NCBI GenBank assembly: GCA_020630575.1
Contig: JAHDBD010000028.1
Span: 1-60,078 of the forward strand
DNA: 60,078 nucleotides
DNA from: Bernardetia sp.
GTDB lineage: Bacteria > Bacteroidota > Bacteroidia > Cytophagales > Bernardetiaceae
Direction: 5' to 3'
Position 1 is the stretch's first letter. The number at the start of each line of letters is the position of its first letter. This document shows positions 57,538 through 60,078 of this stretch, in pieces. The notes under the pieces are model-generated. The model ran no database searches. It was not told the DNA's origin and was given only the letters and a program-made list of their open reading frames with translations. The position numbers were made by a program, and so were the translations under genes.

Positions 57538-60078
57538 ATGAAAGGATTTAATTTTGAAAAAAACCTAGCCCATCAAACTCAAGCTGTAGAGAATACAGTT
57601 TCAGTTTTTAAAGGTTTAGAAACTCATGAGGTAGCACAAACCGAAAAACAATATATCAATCCCATCTATAATAATATAACTAGGCAAGGGGAAGTATTTG
57701 AAAATAGGTATTTGCCTGTTGGACAATTTTACAAAAATCTTAAAGCACTACAAGAAAATAATACTATAGAAGAAAAAGTAAAGCCTAAAAGCAACATCAT
57801 AGACATTATGATGGAAACAGGCACAGGAAAAACCTATACCTATACCAAAACCATTTTCGAACTCAATAAACATCACGGAATTTTTAAGTTTATTGTTGTT
57901 GTTCCTACACTTTCTATCAAGGCAGGAACTATAAATTTTTTAAAAAGTGATAGCGCAAGAGCGCATTTTAAAGAGCAATATGGCAAAACTATCAAATTAC
58001 ATATTGTAGAGAGCAAAAAAGGAGGTAAAAACAACAAATCGTTTATGCCTCCAGCCGTCAATAGCTTTGTAAATGCAGGAGCTTATGAGAAAAATAGTAT
58101 TCAAGTAATGGTTATCAATGCAGGAATGGTAAACTCAAGCACCATGCAACAATCTTTTGATAAAGGAATTTTTGATAAACATTTAATTCCTTTTGATGCA
58201 ATTTCGGCTACAAAACCTTTTCTAATAATAGACGAACCACACAAATTTGGAACAACTAATACCACTTGGGAGAATATTCAAAAGATGCGCCCCCAATTTA
58301 TTTTGCGTTACGGTGCTACTTTTCCTGAAAAAGAAATAAAAGTAAAAGACCATCTAAGCAATAAAATAGTAAAACAAAAAGTAAAAGATTATCAAAATCT
58401 AATTTATACCTTAACTGCCGTTGATTCTTTTAATAAAAATTTAGTAAAAGGTGTAATAGGTCATATCACAGAGTTTGAAAGTGATAAAAATGCTATTGTA
58501 AAACTCAATAATACAGATGGCAAAGAAGCTACTTTTGAATTGTCGGAAGACAAAAACAAAAAGATATTCAAACTTAGTAAAAAAGAAAGTTTGCAAAGAG
58601 TACATCCAGCAATGGGAGATTTGTATGTAGAGAGCTTGAATAAGAGTAAAGTTGTTTTATCTAATGGAATTGAATTGTCAAAAGGCGATAAACTAAACCC
58701 TTATTCTTATGCAGAAAAATTACAAGAAATAATGATTCAAAAAGCAATAAAAAGCCACTTTGAAAATGAAAAACAATTACTTACAAGAAATGTAAAGATT
58801 AAACCTATCACCTTATTTTTTATTGATAATATTGAAGAGTACAGAAATGAAGAAGGTTATTTAAGAACTACTATTGAAAACTTGATAAAAGCCGAAGTAG
58901 AAACTTTACTTAAAACCGAAACGCACCCTTTTTATAAAGCATATCTTGAAAAAACATTACAAGATATTAGTCTTACCCACGCAGGATATTTTTCAAAGGA
59001 CAATTCAGAAAAAGATGAAGCCATAGAAAAAGAAATAAACGAAATATTGCACGACAAACAAGCAATGCTTGATTTGGATAATCCAAGACGATTTATTTTC
59101 TCAAAATGGACTTTACGTGAAGGTTGGGATAATCCGAATGTTTTTCAGATTTGTAAATTAAGAAGTAGTGGTAGTGATATTTCAAAATTACAAGAAGTGG
59201 GTAGAGGTTTAAGACTTCCTGTAAATGAATATGGAAACCGAGTAAAAGACGAACAGTTTTACCTAAACTATTTTGTAGACTTTACAGAAAGTGATTTTGT
59301 AGATAAATTAGTAACTGAAATAAACGAGAAATCTAGTGCAATTTCAATAGAAGAAAATCCTGAAGAGTTATCAAAAAAGTACATTAAAAGGATTTGTGAA
59401 TTATATGAAACCACAGAAGATGATTTACTTGATATATTAGATGATAACAATGTGGTTAAAAGGTCTAATAAATTTAAAGAAGGGGGTTTTGATTTCATCA
59501 AACATAACTATCCTAAAATTTTTGAAGGTGTTGGCTCTAATAAAGTTAGAAAATCTACAGATAAGAAAAAACAAGTAAGTATACGAACAGAAAAATACAG
59601 CGAATTAAAAGAACTTTGGGAGAAATTAAACGAAAAAGTAATTCTAGAATACAAGTTTGAAAAAGAAGACACATTCAAATCACTTTTTATTGATTTCTTG
59701 AATGAGCAAAATAATAATTTTACTATTGAAGGAATAAAAGGAAGAAAAGCACAGATTGAGATAACTGATAATATAGCAGGAGTTAAAGAAGAACAAGAAA
59801 TTTTTGGAAATGAAATAATGCCAATTTCTACCATGAAGTACAGTAGTTTTTTGAAGGAATTAGCAAAAATACTACATATCAATATAAAGACTCTAAACAG
59901 TTCATTTATTGATTCTACTATTGATATAAATAAATTCTTAAATGGTGCAACAGTTCGTATTATTAAGCAAAAGTTTGAAAACTATTTAATGTACAATGCC
60001 ATAGATAAATTTGGAATTGAGTATCAAAAAGTGAGCAATGAAATTCATCCAACTAAATTTACTGACGAAAAAGGAAAT
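57538..60078 (+). CDS. res: Type III restriction endonuclease, Res subunit (cut by window end)
   Basis: ATP-dependent helicase-nuclease that, with Mod, cuts unmodified foreign DNA. The frame runs 847 codons from the ATG at 57538 to the window edge with no stop, so the C-terminus, including the expected PD-(D/E)xK nuclease, is missing. Seen here: Walker A METGTGKTY (92-100), the DEAD-type box DEPHKFG (232 on), the late helicase motifs REGWDNPNVFQICKL (about 527) and LQEVGRGLRLP (about 550). Type III Res proteins are about 900-1000 residues. It lies downstream of mod in the same direction, with a dispersed repeat between. Confidence 0.93.
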   Translation, partial: MKGFNFEKNLAHQTQAVENTVSVFKGLETHEVAQTEKQYINPIYNNITRQGEVFENRYLPVGQFYKNLKALQENNTIEEKVKPKSNIIDIMMETGTGKTYTYTKTIFELNKHHGIFKFIVVVPTLSIKAGTINFLKSDSARAHFKEQYGKTIKLHIVESKKGGKNNKSFMPPAVNSFVNAGAYEKNSIQVMVINAGMVNSSTMQQSFDKGIFDKHLIPFDAISATKPFLIIDEPHKFGTTNTTWENIQKMRPQFILRYGATFPEKEIKVKDHLSNKIVKQKVKDYQNLIYTLTAVDSFNKNLVKGVIGHITEFESDKNAIVKLNNTDGKEATFELSEDKNKKIFKLSKKESLQRVHPAMGDLYVESLNKSKVVLSNGIELSKGDKLNPYSYAEKLQEIMIQKAIKSHFENEKQLLTRNVKIKPITLFFIDNIEEYRNEEGYLRTTIENLIKAEVETLLKTETHPFYKAYLEKTLQDISLTHAGYFSKDNSEKDEAIEKEINEILHDKQAMLDLDNPRRFIFSKWTLREGWDNPNVFQICKLRSSGSDISKLQEVGRGLRLPVNEYGNRVKDEQFYLNYFVDFTESDFVDKLVTEINEKSSAISIEENPEELSKKYIKRICELYETTEDDLLDILDDNNVVKRSNKFKEGGFDFIKHNYPKIFEGVGSNKVRKSTDKKKQVSIRTEKYSELKELWEKLNEKVILEYKFEKEDTFKSLFIDFLNEQNNNFTIEGIKGRKAQIEITDNIAGVKEEQEIFGNEIMPISTMKYSSFLKELAKILHINIKTLNSSFIDSTIDINKFLNGATVRIIKQKFENYLMYNAIDKFGIEYQKVSNEIHPTKFTDEKGN

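Overview
The window is a chromosomal segment of an AT-rich member of the Bacteroidota, most likely a Cytophagales bacterium of the Flexibacter/Bernardetia kind. That placement is inferred from gene content. The signs are a fused CcoN-CcoO oxidase subunit with a one-haem CcoP, a reg_prop/Y_Y_Y two-component-type sensor, an alpha-oxoamine synthase of the sphingolipid kind, promoters with a TAnnTTTG -7 box, and almost no Shine-Dalgarno sequences. There is no tRNA, rRNA, CRISPR array, complete insertion sequence or prophage. The one non-coding RNA gene I can support is rnpB (RNase P RNA).

Layout. 0-9.4 kb: cell wall, purine, ribosome, lipid A and lysine/peptidoglycan genes (NlpC/P60 lipoprotein, purK, rplS, lpxH, an L,D-transpeptidase, dapA), plus an HTTM membrane protein. 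9.4-10.6 kb: a run of four very small stress-type genes (two orphan membrane peptides, an lmo0937-family peptide, CsbD), two of which share an identical 31-bp leader. 11-17 kb: gyrB, a membrane sensor without an output domain, a STAS-like protein, rnpB and miaA. 17-24 kb: two large signalling proteins, a multi-PAS histidine kinase and a reg_prop/SpoIIE phosphatase. 24-36 kb: mixed metabolism and transport (acyl-ACP desaturase, an iron/B12-type binding lipoprotein, trpS, an alpha-oxoamine synthase, a histone H1-like protein, a CDF metal exporter, a TlpA-like protein without cysteines).

36-45 kb is the core functional block: a cytochrome cbb3 oxidase cluster on the minus strand, read ccoS-ccoNO-ccoQ-ccoP-ccoG-ccoH-hemA-safE, followed by an FNR-like regulator with a cysteine pattern suited to an iron-sulfur cluster. 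The ccoS promoter carries an FNR/CRP-like palindrome 51 nt upstream of the -7 box. The same arrangement, with identical spacing, stands before a separate 89-residue membrane protein (45030-45299) whose C-terminal half resembles the N-terminal membrane module of CcoP. This monocistronic unit is the most interesting new candidate in the window.

45.5-48.3 kb holds two genes split by frameshifts (a HEPN-like protein and a zinc-ribbon protein) around an M28 peptidase and a membrane protein. 48.5-55.3 kb holds a methionine-type aminotransferase, a TPR protein, a KtrB potassium transporter, an O-methyltransferase and recF. 55.4 kb to the end is a type III restriction-modification system (mod, and res cut by the window edge).

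Short palindromic dispersed repeats of at least six sequence families sit in the gaps between genes. They fill most gaps of the cco-hemA cluster, and some have displaced or extended the apparent 5' ends of neighbouring genes.
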